Below are positions 33,561-44,629 of a stretch of DNA of 64,000 bases, one piece after another (position 1 is the stretch's first letter; every line of letters begins with the position of its first letter). The stretch lies in contig NC_134710.1 in the NCBI RefSeq assembly GCF_043290135.1, forward strand, positions 9,659,821 through 9,723,820. Direction: 5' to 3'. The DNA is from Rhipicephalus microplus (taxonomy: Eukaryota; Arthropoda; Arachnida; Ixodida; Ixodidae). Position numbers and translations under genes: made by a program. The notes beneath the pieces are model-generated. The model searched no databases. It had not been told where the DNA came from and was given only the letters and a program-made list of their open reading frames with translations.

Positions 33561-33830
33561 CGAATCTTTTTATGACGCATGGTCACTGGTGGAGGCGTAG
33601 CGGCGAGTAGCTGAAGATGACTAACGACCTCACCTTCATCTGTCACGCCGCCTAGTTTCCCGGCAGCGGTGAAGTGGGACACCGTCGTGCATGCAGATGG
33701 GGGTCTTCGGTGGCGTGAAGGTGGCGGCATCAAGCACCGCACAGACGCTGGTGAGACACTGCGTTGATTCGACCGATGGTGAGTTCTGCGGTCAGAGTCT
33801 GAGGGCCAGGGTGTCTCGTCAATTTGCTGG

Positions 33831-34880
33831 TTACGGCGCTCGTAGAAAGTGCGTGCCCCCCCCCCTCCCATAGGATGGTGCAGCTGTGCGATGGCGATCA
33901 GGACAGAATATAGCGACACGACCGCGGATGCCACAGCAAAAGCACGAGGGGCGTTCACGAGGTTCGCTGCTGCCAGCAAAAAGATGAATGACCTGACCAT
34001 TCCATTGCTTAGAAACCGCAGGTGGTCTGCGTTCGTAGTCATCATACAGCGGGTAGTACGGATGCATAGTGTGGCTTGGCTGGCCCTCGAGGATGACAAG
34101 TATAGTTGTAGGCATCAGTGGAGGCGCTGTTGATAGTTATGGCGCCGATGTCGCAGAGAGATGAGGGCTCTCGGACATTAGATGCCGGCTGAGAAGCCGC
34201 CTAACGTTGGTCGAGCTCACTACTTGACGAATCACTGATGCGAGGTTTGACTTAGGCTGAATGTACGTCGGCACTGGCGACATCAGTGACGTTCGGCAGG
34301 TAGCCAAACGTTGGTGTAATTCACCGCACATTCAGCGCTTCAAACGTACGGCAGTGCTTGATGACGTCACTTACAGACTCCAAACTGTCTTTTGCGATGA
34401 GGAACGGGTAAACGTCCTCCGCGACTTCTTTTAGAATATGATCAACCTTGTCATTTTCTGTCATCCGGCGGTCCAGCGCCTTGAACAACTGGAGCACCTC
34501 CTCCGTATACGTCGTGCAGGTCTCCCCGAATACTTTCGCTCGTTGAATTATAGTTTTGCACGGCGCGCTTCTTCTCAGCTGCCGCATCTCTGAAGCAATT
34601 CTTTATTTAATCGACTAACTTCTGCCATGTCATCAGGATTTCTTGATGGTTTTACAAGCATATGAATGCGGCTTCCTTAAAAAAGAGTCACACATTCTTG
34701 AGATGGCAGGTGGCATCCCAGCCAATAAACCGACTCGCCCGTTGGTAGGGGCAGAGCCATGCGTCGACATCTTTCCCAGCTTGTCCTGCAAAGGTTGGGG
34801 CTGGATGTAGGGCTGCCACAGAATGCGGGAAGTAATTGGCTCGTTGACATTGTTGCTGTGAGACGCCATCGCAGGTGGCA
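33831..34880 (-). pseudogene. Gypsy G3 gag remnant with broken zinc knuckle
   Basis: The gag N-terminal region (34633-34881) and the conserved block at 34321-34587 (TYTEEVLQLFKALDRRMTEN, KVDHILKEVAEDVYPFLIAK) align with the better preserved gag of the element at 57.7-58.9 kb (TYIQDVLALCRTVDDKMPEF, AAHILKRIADDAFTLL). The nucleocapsid motif reads CFCCGIRGRVAIFC: the His of C-x2-C-x4-H-x4-C has become Arg. Stops and frameshifts separate the parts. Confidence 0.7.
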
Positions 34881-34900
34881 TCCAGAAATACGTCGACTTC

Positions 34901-35340
34901 AGCGAAGCTGCACGTATTGCGCCTAAAGGGATGATGAACCGATGTTCTTCGAGGGCGCCAATATCTTAACCCGCACCTCTCTCAAAACTGTTATGATGAG
35001 GCGTGTTTATTCAAGGACGAATGTCAAAGGGTAGCCACGCCAACACCAAGCTGCTTCCAAGACGGACCATATTGTTCTCCTCTTCCTTCGTTCATAGGTT
35101 CCCGCTTCAGCGTAACCATATATGCGACGCGAGGCTCATGGAGGTGAGACATGTAAATAAAGCAGTATGTGACGAGCACTCGTGTCAAGTATCCATTCTT
35201 CTTCGGCGCTCTACCTCGACCCCACCATGCTGTGGCTAGCTGGCGTCCCCCGGTGGCGGCGTGGACCACCCATCATGCGTCTCTTCCGTTTCGCCCGAAC
35301 CGCGGCGCGACATGCAGTCGCATCGTCTGCATGAAAACTT
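34901..35340. other. Unassigned; possible LTR-like stretch
   Basis: A plus-strand AATAAA (near 35157) lies within sequence that could be an LTR or UTR (TGTTATGATGAGG near 34988), but I found no partner copy or clear TG...CA boundaries. No coding domain. Confidence 0.3.
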
Positions 35341-35345
35341 TACAA

Positions 35346-35452
35346 ATATGAAAAAAGAAAAGTGAAAGAAACGATAACCTGCCATCACCAGAGACCGACC
35401 CGACGACCTTTGAATAACACGTCTGATGCTTTGTCACTAAGCTATGGTGGCG
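35346..35452 (-). repeat. Dispersed, diverged copy of the tRNA-like repeat core
   Basis: It aligns with the array core: AAAAGAAAAGTGAAAG, GATAACCTGCCATCACCAGA, then GACGACCTTTGAATAACACG, TCTGATGCTTTGTCACTAAG and CTATGGTGGC. The B box reads GGGTCGGTCTC and the A box is damaged. It lies 6.5 kb outside the array, so the unit also exists as a dispersed, SINE-like sequence. Confidence 0.75.
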
Positions 35453-35745
35453 TTATATTCCTCTCTAATTGGTTATGAAAAAAAAGAAGACAAAAGTACC
35501 ACCCGTAACTGTCCACCTTTACGATGACGCCTCAACAGGTCGGCACTCGGATGGGATCGTGGGAATAAGGGGGATAGATAGGGAAAGGATAGAGATGGAG
35601 AGAATTAAAAAAAAAAGTAGTACACATTCGCTCCGCCACACACAGCGCGCGTCCGAACCTCCGCGAGAACCGCAACCGTCCGGCAAAGCTGCTAAGAAGG
35701 CCGGGGAAAACTACTTGCCGAAAAAGAAGTTGATGAGCCTAAAAT

Positions 35746-35988
35746 CCCCACCATGGTGGTCTATTGGCTAGGTACTCGGCTGCCGATCGCGGTCACGGGA
35801 CCGAATCCCGCCTGCGGCGGCAGAATTTCTGATGGTGGCGAAATTGCTGTTGGCCCGTGTGCTCAAATTTGGGTGCACGGTAAAGAACCCGAGGTGGTCG
35901 AAATTTCCGGAGCCCTTCACTAAGGCGTCTCTCATATTCATATGGTGGTTTTTGTAAAGCTAAGCCCTACATAATAATCAAATCAATG
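35746..35988 (+). mobile_element. Old Ruka-like SINE
   Basis: The recognisable head (CATGGTGGTCTATTGGCTAG), body (CAAATTTGGGTGCACGGTAA) and CATATGGTGG segment carry many substitutions and small indels. The tail is AATAATCAAATCAATGAA. No target duplication could be defined. This is the most diverged near-full copy in the window. Confidence 0.85.
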
Positions 35989-36194
35989 AACCGAAGAAGT
36001 GCGTTATAAAACAGGAGCGCGCGAAACACTCACCTGGGCGCGTAGCCCAGGCACAGAAAAAAAGAGAGTTCAGTTGAACTCACGGCTGAGAGTTCTGATG
36101 GCCTCGGTATGGTCACAACTCAAATGGCTAAATCCTCGGCATGGTGATATCATGTGTAACGAAGGGTGCAACACAAAGTCCACACAATGGTGAG

Positions 36195-36437
36195 TCAGCC
36201 GGCAACATGAGAAGCACAGCGCCAACGGCTGCGGCTAGGGCCGCCATCACCGCGTGCTTCGGGTCGACAGACGAAGCTGCCGAGGTAAAAAGAGAGGGTG
36301 AGGTCGTGCTGGGGCTTCACAAGGCAGCCGGCACACTCGTGGAAGGGTGAGGGGCGGTCTCCGAAGTGGTTCGGCGCCACTTGCGAGAGCGTCGCAAAAG
36401 GAGAGTCCCTTGACATGGCCGCTGCATGAAAAAGCAC
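36195..36437 (-). pseudogene. Possible P-transposase C-terminal scrap
   Basis: The minus-strand frame contains LSQVAPNHFGD, then HECAGCLVKPQHDLT, which resembles VVQKWFPLHN...IECEGCLVKLQAPS of the P transposase at 16.8-17.1 kb in spacing and in the CxxCLVK motif. The rest does not align well. It may be chance; treat as a hint of a second, older P-like element. Confidence 0.3.
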
Positions 36438-36499
36438 ACACCGCGCGTTTTTTCATCCAGTGGCGGTGCCCTCGACGATGGCTGCACCTCTACGCTTGT

Positions 36500-37560
36500 C
36501 GGTGTTGTTGACAGATGAGTGGGCGCGCTCCTGCACTTGGTGGTGAGTCACGAGGCCATCTGACGAGGCAAGCATGACTGCGGTTTGCGCTGGAGTTACG
36601 AGGAGGGGCAGCGCGGCTCGTTCGCTGAATGGTTTCTGCTGCAATTGAGGGAGCGCGGGTATCTAGTGGGACACGATCCCTTGGCGTGCCTGCCACCTCA
36701 GCGGAGGCAGTGTTCGTCCCGCAGCGGGCGCATTGAAGAGGCCGCGGCTGTCAAGGGTGGACTGGCCTCTGCTGTTTGTACAGGGACATCACCGGCAGTA
36801 CCGTGGTGCCCTAAATGTGATTGTTTGGCACTTGCCTCTTCGAACACAGGAGGCGACAGGGACGGCAAAAAACGAGATTGGCCACAATGTCATCCGAATC
36901 GATGGGTGTGTCTACGCCATAGACGGTGCCCACGCAGCTGTTCTCCAAGTGGAGTTTTTTCCTGACCTGGATCTCGCAGAGCCGGTCAACCTGCAGAAGA
37001 ATTACAGGATCTGCAAGGGGATGGACTTCCACTGCGACCACTTTGCGTCGAATGTTGACGTGGACGCGCCGAGTGGTTGGGAAGTCGGACAGGAAGGTCC
37101 TGGTGGCTTCGCGGATTGTAGCTAGGATGTTGGCCTTCTTGCGATCTGGGATATACAGGATAGTGACGCCTTTCTCTCCCACTGCTGCAGGAGGGGCTGG
37201 GGGCTGTGACACGGGCTCCGATTGTTGGTCAGTCTCCAGTTGTGCTGGGAGACTAGGAGAGGGGTTGAAACGGAAGCCAGGGGCGTCAGTTTTCTATCTC
37301 CCATGTCATATTCAGGTCGTTTGGGGACGATGACGATAATGTTCGGTGTTTCCATGAGGAACTGGAGGCGGATTATTCTTCCGTTTCTGAACGATCCACC
37401 GGAGTTGGCGCGGCCTTGTCGGAGCGCTCTTCCTCGGGCAAGCCCGAAAGCAAGCTTTGCGCAGTTGCGGCAGAGGGCCATGGGTGCCTGTCATGGAGCA
37501 TTGGGGTCGCTGACGCATCATGCAGTTTCTGCTGCTTCGGCTAGAAGTTAGTCTTCAGTT
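36500..37560 (-). pseudogene. LINE ORF1 (gag-like) remnant
   Basis: The frame 36811-37212 has KGVTILYIPDRKKANILATI, then REATRTFLSDFPTTRRVHVN, RRKVVAVEVHPLADPVILLQ and VGTVYGVDTPIDSDDIVANL. This is the RRM-like nucleic-acid-binding part of ORF1 in tick jockey/I-group LINEs as I recognise it. A CARCG start of a zinc knuckle follows in another frame near 36725. Several frameshifts; no ORF2 is seen next to it. Confidence 0.55.
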
Positions 37561-39029
37561 TTTTTGTCGGCCTGAGTCTGGTACTGAATTGCAGGAGCGC
37601 CCATGCCTGGGGTAGATTTAGAAGGGCTGTGTGCTCGAGGATGCGAAGCGGGCGTCGGAAAGCAACGCATGGGAGGAGCGAAAAAAAGGCAACCGTCCCG
37701 GTTAAAAGTTCCATTCGTCCAAAAAAAAAGGCGTTCAGCCCTCCGTCCAATGTATAGGGTATATATGTGCATTCAAGCATGGATCAGAAAACGGAGATGT
37801 CTTCACACGAAAATGGTCCTGAAGGACGCGAATGCGTCTTCCCAACTCAGATTTAGAAATCCAGCATATTCTTCTGGAATAACCAATTGAAGGCTTGGCT
37901 GACTAAAATAAGACTTGCCGTTCAAGAGGCATGCAAAACGCTAGGTATCTTGCACGGAACGTAGCTGAGACAATATGCGCAATTAGCATGAACGGCTCCA
38001 TATCAGAAGGCTTCGTATCAAAGGCCGGCCCGCTATAGAAGAAATGTGTATTAGGTAAACAAGTGCTGGGCTGCTCCATACATGCTTACTGATCTACAAA
38101 GGCGAAGGCTACCATCAAATTAAGAAAGAATACCAAATAAAACAGTAAAGGCCACATGACGCACTCTTGTATTCTTGTCTACAATTCTTCAGAGATGGTA
38201 CGCCTCTTTTTTGTGTCTCAGTAAGCATACCAATTATCTTGCTCATCACACTATGTGACGGAATGGTCGCTCACACGATTCATAAAAGATCTTTTCTGAC
38301 AAAAAATGAAACACTCTATTTTAAAGGGTCTCCATTTTGTTAAGAATTCTGAGTCCGGGTTCAGCCATAAAAGATGATATCCCCAGCTGATGGGATGAAA
38401 TCGTTAGGCTACTGGCAATGTACCAACGAAACAGCGTGAGTGTCACCAGAAGAGAAAATAACACTTCACTAACCTAGGTGATTACAGCGAACTTCATGGG
38501 GCAGAAATCCATGCAGTAGGCCATATTAGCAGTGTGTCTCGCCCGGGGTACCAACTGTTTCACGAAAACGCGCCTCGCTTGACAGAATCAGATTTATCCT
38601 GTCGGCCAGGTTTCGTCACTGACGCCCTAAACAGCGTTGCTTTCTCAAGGCCAGACCACATGCACCAGTCCCAGTGTGTCAGCGCGTGGCTTTATTAACG
38701 AGGCGCCGCGCCCTCTTTCTATTGACAAAGGGTGCACATCATCGCGTACCCACGCGCCCACAAGAGGGCGCGGAGTCCCGTCAAAAAGTCATGAACTGAC
38801 GCACTGCAATGGTTGCATATGACCAGGCTTTTACAGTACGTTATCTATTAGGCTAGGACAACCCAATAAACAAATGGCTGCAGTTTTTCGCCAGCTAACC
38901 TTCTTTCAGTAGGTTCTCCTGACATAAGCTTGGTGGCGTGACATTCTATGGGCATTGCGAAGAACTTTAACTGGATAGGCAATGTGTAACTTTTTCTACA
39001 ACTTTGATCGCTGACATGCGTAGGTCGGC
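37561..39029. other. Unassigned DNA
   Basis: No coding domain, RNA gene or clear repeat. The longest frames are under 100 codons and motif-free. Confidence 0.45.
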
Positions 39030-39815
39030 CAACTCACTCATGAGTCGTCTCACTCAGACTCGGATCAAGCCGTGAGTCTCAGTCCGAGTGTGTCCGGTTG
39101 AATAAAATTTTCGTGAGTGTGAGTACGAGTGAGTTCGCCTCGGTAAAATTTTGGTGAGTCGGAATCCGTGGGAGTTTAAAGTACAAAACATATCCTTTGA
39201 GTGAGTCTGAGTGAGTTTCCCTTTCTTTTTCCGACCAAAGGTCCTATCGAGTCATCCTTACCACTACTATCAGCCTTACTCGGATTCACGTTTATACTGA
39301 CATCTACTCAAAAGTATTCCAAGCAGTGTCGTGCATACACCATTTCAATATTTATTTATTTATTAGAGGTGTGAATTATGTTGTGGGGGAGGTGCCTTGT
39401 CCTCTCTCACGAACTCTTGCAGGGAATTTTTCGATTATTAAATCTTGTGTTGTAATTCCTTCAAAAAATTACGTTACTGTTTTGAAAGCACTCAGCACTC
39501 GGTTTCGAATACGATATGTCAAACGGTGCCAAGTAGAGCACCACCGATTACGTGATGTATTGGTGCTAAGGAGCATTAACACCACGGTTGAAGAAGCTGA
39601 TTTTTGGCTGACGCACTCATGGGTCGACTCACTCGAATTCACTCAGACTCAGATGGAGCTGTGAGTCTGAGGCTGAGGGAGTCCGAGTGATGAATGATTT
39701 GGTGAGCTTGAGTCTTAGTGAGTTGGGCTCAGGCAAATTTTCATGAGTGTGAGTTCAAGTAAGTCCAAAGACAAAAATATACTTTGTGAGTGAGTCTAAG
39801 TGAGCTCCGCAAGTT
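39030..39815. repeat. Two diverged ~200-bp GAGTGAGTC-rich direct repeats
   Basis: Blocks 39030-39235 and 39612-39815 share the order CTCACTCAGACTC, GTGAGTCTSAG, AAATTTT-CRTGAGTGTGAGT and TTTGTGAGTGAGTCTRAGTG, offset by ~580 bp. Internally both are built from short GAGT/CTCA motifs. Confidence 0.65.
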
Positions 39816-41140
39816 CTGTCGACCTATGCTCACAAGTACAAAGGCGGAAGTACCTGGATAGTGCGATAATATATTATACGTGTGTACTGCCATAAATATG
39901 ATTAGTATTAACTAAGACGGCACTTGACTTGGCAGTACGTTATATGCACTCATTATACGTTTACATGCCACCACTTGGTGTATTGCATAAGGAATGGAGT
40001 ATAAAAAGGGATGCGTGGGTAATACAGAAGATCGGTGGTGTCTTTCCTGTCACAAAGCAATGAAAACGTTTCTTTCCACATCTTTTATCTCTTATCGCAG
40101 CGGGATACAAAATAAGTTTTCCAATTGTACGCTACAGAGCGCAGCGGATTTTATGAAAAGCGTCTGGTAAATTACCATGTACAGCCGGCAAAAGCTTGAG
40201 CTATCATGTATGAGGGGCAGATTTTTTGTGTATCCTTGCCGTACGATAGAGTTAGGGTTAAAAAGGTCACAAGTATGTGCACACAAAGCACATGTCCATG
40301 AAGCAATCTATCGTCGAGAGACAGGAACTGTAACACTGCCACGCGATTTGCTCACTTTGACCATTTCTTATTCCACTATGGCCGGGCCTAAAGAGATGTC
40401 TCTCACATTGTTGCCCACAACGTGGAGCCGTTTTCGGTTCTGGTAGCGGCCATCTCTACGTTACTGCTTTCAAACCATAAAGTCTGTATATAAACACCAT
40501 GTTTCAAACCCGGCGCGGAGCGGTTTGCCCGACACCTAGGTATCAAGCGCCAACCGATTCCGATCTGAATTTGCCGTGACAGCCGTGGCATGGCGCCAAC
40601 AGTCCCTTTTGAGCTGCTCCTCCAAACATGCGTTTTTTCCGTTCTTTCTGCTTTTCTGTTTTTGGGTCATCTTTTTTCATTTTTTCCTCTTTACTCCCAA
40701 GCCATGTTAAATACTGACTACTGGCTACACATACAAAATCCCCTCAAAATAATCTCAATCATCACAGGCGAAAGACGTCCATGTCAACGAGGTGACACAA
40801 TCCATTCGTTTTGCTGTAACAATTGATGCCAAAAACAGAGCGATAAGCGGTTTAATTGAACACGCTATAACGTCAAAGGTGTAATTTAGACGGCATTGTT
40901 AAAAACACATACCGGGAGATTGCTTCCTGTTAGTTGTGCTTCATAAAACAGCCGCATCGATCGACTATGAGAAGGCAAGGAAAAACCTTGACGTATTGTA
41001 ACGGGTTGCTTAAAGTGTGAAAGATATGATGTCTTATGTAAAAGGACAGTCCCATTAAACAGAAAAGAAGGCTATTTCACGTCAAAGACGACCTAAACGG
41101 TCGTCTTCGACCTAAACGGTCATCTTTGGTCGTCTAGGCG
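39816..41140. other. Unassigned DNA
   Basis: No gene recognised. The frames 40177-40446 and 40590-40826 have no identifiable domain. Confidence 0.45.
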
Positions 41141-41142
41141 AC

Positions 41143-41255
<113 letters not shown>

Positions 41256-41269
41256 CACCCACGGCTTTT

Positions 41270-42008
41270 AGCTCTCCTGGCCGTTTCGATGATGAGATCT
41301 ATACCAAAATTGGTATGGCAAAAGATGACTGTATGACGAGTGTAAGTGACTAGTCATAACACAAAAATCATTATATGTCATGAATGTCATGATTTATATA
41401 TCAGTGTCTTGCTGCTTTTGCAGTGGTTTTGTTGACCTGACATATTGCGAAACTGGTATAGTATGACATGAGTGCCTGGCGAAAATAGGGGACAGGCCTT
41501 AACGTGGAAATCTTGACAATTCATGCCATGTAAGTCATTGCCACTATCCCTCAAGAGGAAGGTATATAACAGCTGTATCTTGCCGGTACTTAGCTACGCA
41601 GCAGAAACCTGGAGACTCACAAAGAGGGTTCAGCTTAAATTGAGGACGACGCAGCGAGCAATGGAAAGAAAAATAGTAGGTGTAACCTTAAGAGACAAGA
41701 AGAGAGCAGAGTGGATTAGGGAACAAACGGTGGTTATGGACATCATAGCTGAAATCAAGAAGAGGAAATGGACATGGGCCGGGCATGTAGCGCGTAGACA
41801 GGATAACCGCTGGTCATTAAGGGTAACTGACTGGATTCCCAGAGAAGGCAAGCGGGTTAGGAAGAGACAGAAGGTTAGGTGGGCAGATGAGATTAAGAAG
41901 TTTGCGGGTATAAATTGGCAGCAGCAAGCACAGGACCGGGTTAACTGGCGGAACATGGGAGAGGCCTTTGTCCTGCAGTGGACGTAGTCAGGCTGATGAT
42001 GATGATGG

Positions 42009-42057
<49 letters not shown>

Positions 42058-42625
42058 GTCATGACTACATGCCATACGCTCATGGTGTGCTCGCGGTCGT
42101 TTCGCTAGCGCCACATACCGAATTTGGTGCTGCGTGGCGTGAATTGATGACAAAGGTATATGACTGGTGCAAACACGATATTCATGACATGCGTGTCATG
42201 TGAAACTTGACTACATGCGACGCTCATAATGCGCTCGCGGCTGTTTCGCTATACCTTCACATATACCGGATTCGGCATTGCATGATGTGCATGAATGAAG
42301 AAGTTATGTGACTGGGGCAGACATGATAACCATGACATGCGTATCATGTACGAACATGACTACATACCATGCTCATGATGCGCTCATAGCCCTTTCGCTA
42401 GCTTCACATATAAAAAATATGTTAATATGTGTGGCGAACGGACGACGAAGGTAAATGACACGGTCAAACATGATAATCATATATGCGTGTCGAGCAAAAC
42501 ATGACTACATTCTACGCTCATAGGGTGCTCGCGGCCGTTTTGATAGCTTGATATATACCAAGTTTGGTTTTACGGGACGTCAAAGGACGACGAAGGTAAA
42601 CTACACGCCATGCGTGACTTACGTG
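41270..42625. repeat. ~145-bp tandem repeat, interrupted by a LINE end
   Basis: Imperfect copies are marked by TGACTACAT (near 42063, 42210, 42357 and 42506), CTCGCGGYYGTTT and ACATGATAATCATG. A further, older copy lies left of the LINE insertion (41270-41531, CTGGCCGTTTCGATGATGAG and TGTCATGAATGTCATG). Confidence 0.7.
41539..42055 (+). pseudogene. RTE-type LINE 3' end, 5' truncated
   Basis: The frame 41523-41987 is the C-terminal end of an RTE/BovB-like endonuclease-RT polyprotein: KRKVYNSCILPVLSYAAETW, LRTTQRAMERKIVGVTLRDK, AGHVARRQDNRW, VRWADEIKKFAG and WRNMGEAFVLQW. It is intact to its stop and is followed by the (GAT)n tail usual for these elements (41996-42055). AAGTCAT at 41532-41538 and 42056-42062 may be the target duplication. 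The apparent upstream codons belong to the host tandem repeat. RT catalytic motifs are absent. Confidence 0.8.
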
Positions 42626-44080
42626 CCTCTGTGACCTCTCGAAGAAATCCTAAAAGAAGATGATTATTTATTTGTTTATTTATTTCAATACGTAAATTTG
42701 GACACAAAGGGTGACCAACCCAGTGCTTGCAAATAAACACAATCGACGCTACGTGCATCAATTGGCGCGTCCCAAGTAACACAGAATATTCAGTCGACGT
42801 TATTTGAATGCGAAGAATGGGAGCCAACGTCAGACAGTGAAATTTAACACTGAACTAACTTTCTAGTGTTACGTTGTGATAGCACAGTGTTTTTTGCATC
42901 CGCAACCTTCATAAAGTCACGTTATTCTAACCTGATGTTTTTAATGTGGCAACAACAATCAAATAATCACATTGCATCAACACTATATAAAGACATCAAG
43001 CCCATGTTTAAAAGACAATGTATACAGGTAACGTGGACACCATAATTGATGAAACATCTAATAACACAAATGGATACTTCTTCAAATTGATGTGCTCATT
43101 TGAATAACAGCTGACAGAGGCTATTTAGTGTGGTTGAGTAAGCAATAGAGGAAGCACGAACAATACAGACAACAGTTCAGCCTATGTTTTTCTCACACTA
43201 TTCATTCTGAGAATCGGATTTTTAATGTAGCTGCAGCCTATGTTTTGATTGAATTTTTCATTTGTTTGGCAATACATGATTGCCGTAGTGCAGAAGACGA
43301 AAGACAACATCATGAGTCACCTCACTAGGCCTTCACACAGAGTGACTGCATTGGCAAAACAATTGGTCCACAAGAACACAATCACATTGAGGAGAACATT
43401 GCGTTACGCTGTTATGTCTGTAACTAGATACACCAAACACAGTGAATTCATTTGTGAGAAAGATATGTGCAAAAGCAAGCCTTTTCACACGCCGTTAAAG
43501 GGATTCAGGCAACGAATTTCTAGGCTATAAAAAGCCTGCTGCAGGCAGGCTTTCTCTCAACACATATGCATGCAGAGTTGAAGAATGCAAATTTTTTGTC
43601 AATATAAGGTATTACTCTGTGGTTGTAAACATAGCACTCGTATTTTGCAATGTTTTCAGTTTTGCTTTCGTATTCAGCCTCATCATCGAGGCAGGCCAGC
43701 GATGCCATGGCCATCGAGGCAGGCCATGGCATTGAGTTACAGCTAGATTTGCTACCCAACTCACTTCGGATCTTTTTCAGTTATAGAGACGTGACTAAAG
43801 TCACTGACACTGACAAAGAAGCGAGAAGAGCCACCGAGCAGATATCAAGATCAGGATGCATTTGAAATGAGCCAATTTCACGACTGCGTAGCAAGAGAAC
43901 TGTAGTGACAATGTTTCCCGAGTGAAAGAATTCTGAGCAACATGATGAATGTGCCATCAGCAATGTGTTGCACAGAATGCCTTCAAGAAAACTGAAAATC
44001 CTTAAAACATTGCTTTTAACAATACATAACGACAAATAGTCAAAGAACAAGTCAGTATAGCATAAGAGTTGTACTGCTGC
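42626..44080. other. Unassigned DNA
   Basis: An A+T-rich stretch near 42661-42700 (AATAAATAAACAAATAAATA on the minus strand) could be a LINE tail, but no coding precedes it. A hairpin AAAGCCTGC/GCAGGCTTT lies near 43530-43552. Confidence 0.4.
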
Positions 44081-44084
44081 GTCT

Positions 44085-44520
44085 CTTGCAGGATCATAGA
44101 TGTCACTGATGTGTACAACATGGAATTTGGTGGGCCAATACAGACAGTACTAGAACCTGAAGAAATGCGTCTTCTATTTTGTGTCCTCACGTAGAATTTT
44201 GCGCTGTTCCTACTTCATTAGTAGAAAATTTTGAAGATACTCAGCCCAGAAGACATTAAATTTACGCACAATATGTATTGGCATGCACGCAGCAAAGCCG
44301 GGGGAAGCCTTTGGCGCACGTTTTATGAACCTCAAGGCAAAGACGCTACTGTTACAACAAAGGTCACCGTGGCAAAATGTTACCCGATCAAGTAATTCCT
44401 GGCACTAGCAATCAAGGGGTAAACACAAAACTGCTGAAACTGGAGGACCCAACCTTGGAAGCAGTCGCAAAAGTATCTCATGCACGAAATGCTCGTAGGT
44501 CGACTAGAAGCATTCATGCA
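44085..44520 (+). pseudogene. LTR-retrotransposon gag fragment
   Basis: Plus-strand pieces read IDVTDVYNMEF and LEPEEMRLLF (44095-44190). Then KPGEAFGARFMNLKAK (44300-44350) matches the conserved Gag phrase around PGE-F---F--LK, and MLPDQVIPGTSNQ, TKLLKLEDPTLEAVAK (44377-44480) matches the RD-IV-G-----LL----L-LE-A block just before the nucleocapsid in Gypsy-type Gag. Frameshifts separate the pieces. No other part of the element was found nearby. Confidence 0.5.
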
Positions 44521-44629
44521 GAATGCCATCATTCCCGTGGAAGAGACAGACCCTTTGCACACATATCAAGGCAGCAAAGCACAAGCTACACACAGCAACG
44601 ACATCCTCTGAATAGGCAGGTGCTGTGAA

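Larger units (their letters stand above)
32512..34900 (-). mobile_element. Decayed Gypsy element (G3): gag, protease region, RT start
   Basis: Minus-strand gag, nucleocapsid, protease and the first half of RT are recognisable in the right order; RNase H, integrase and both LTRs are not seen. The RT stops at LRNLVGDMAWY (~32515), just where the YLDD active site should follow, so the 3' part has been replaced by other sequence. Confidence 0.7.

Noticed and set aside
42626..42830. LINE 3' tail on the minus strand
   Set aside because: Only an A-rich AATAAATAAA-like stretch supports it; no C-terminal RT motif precedes it.
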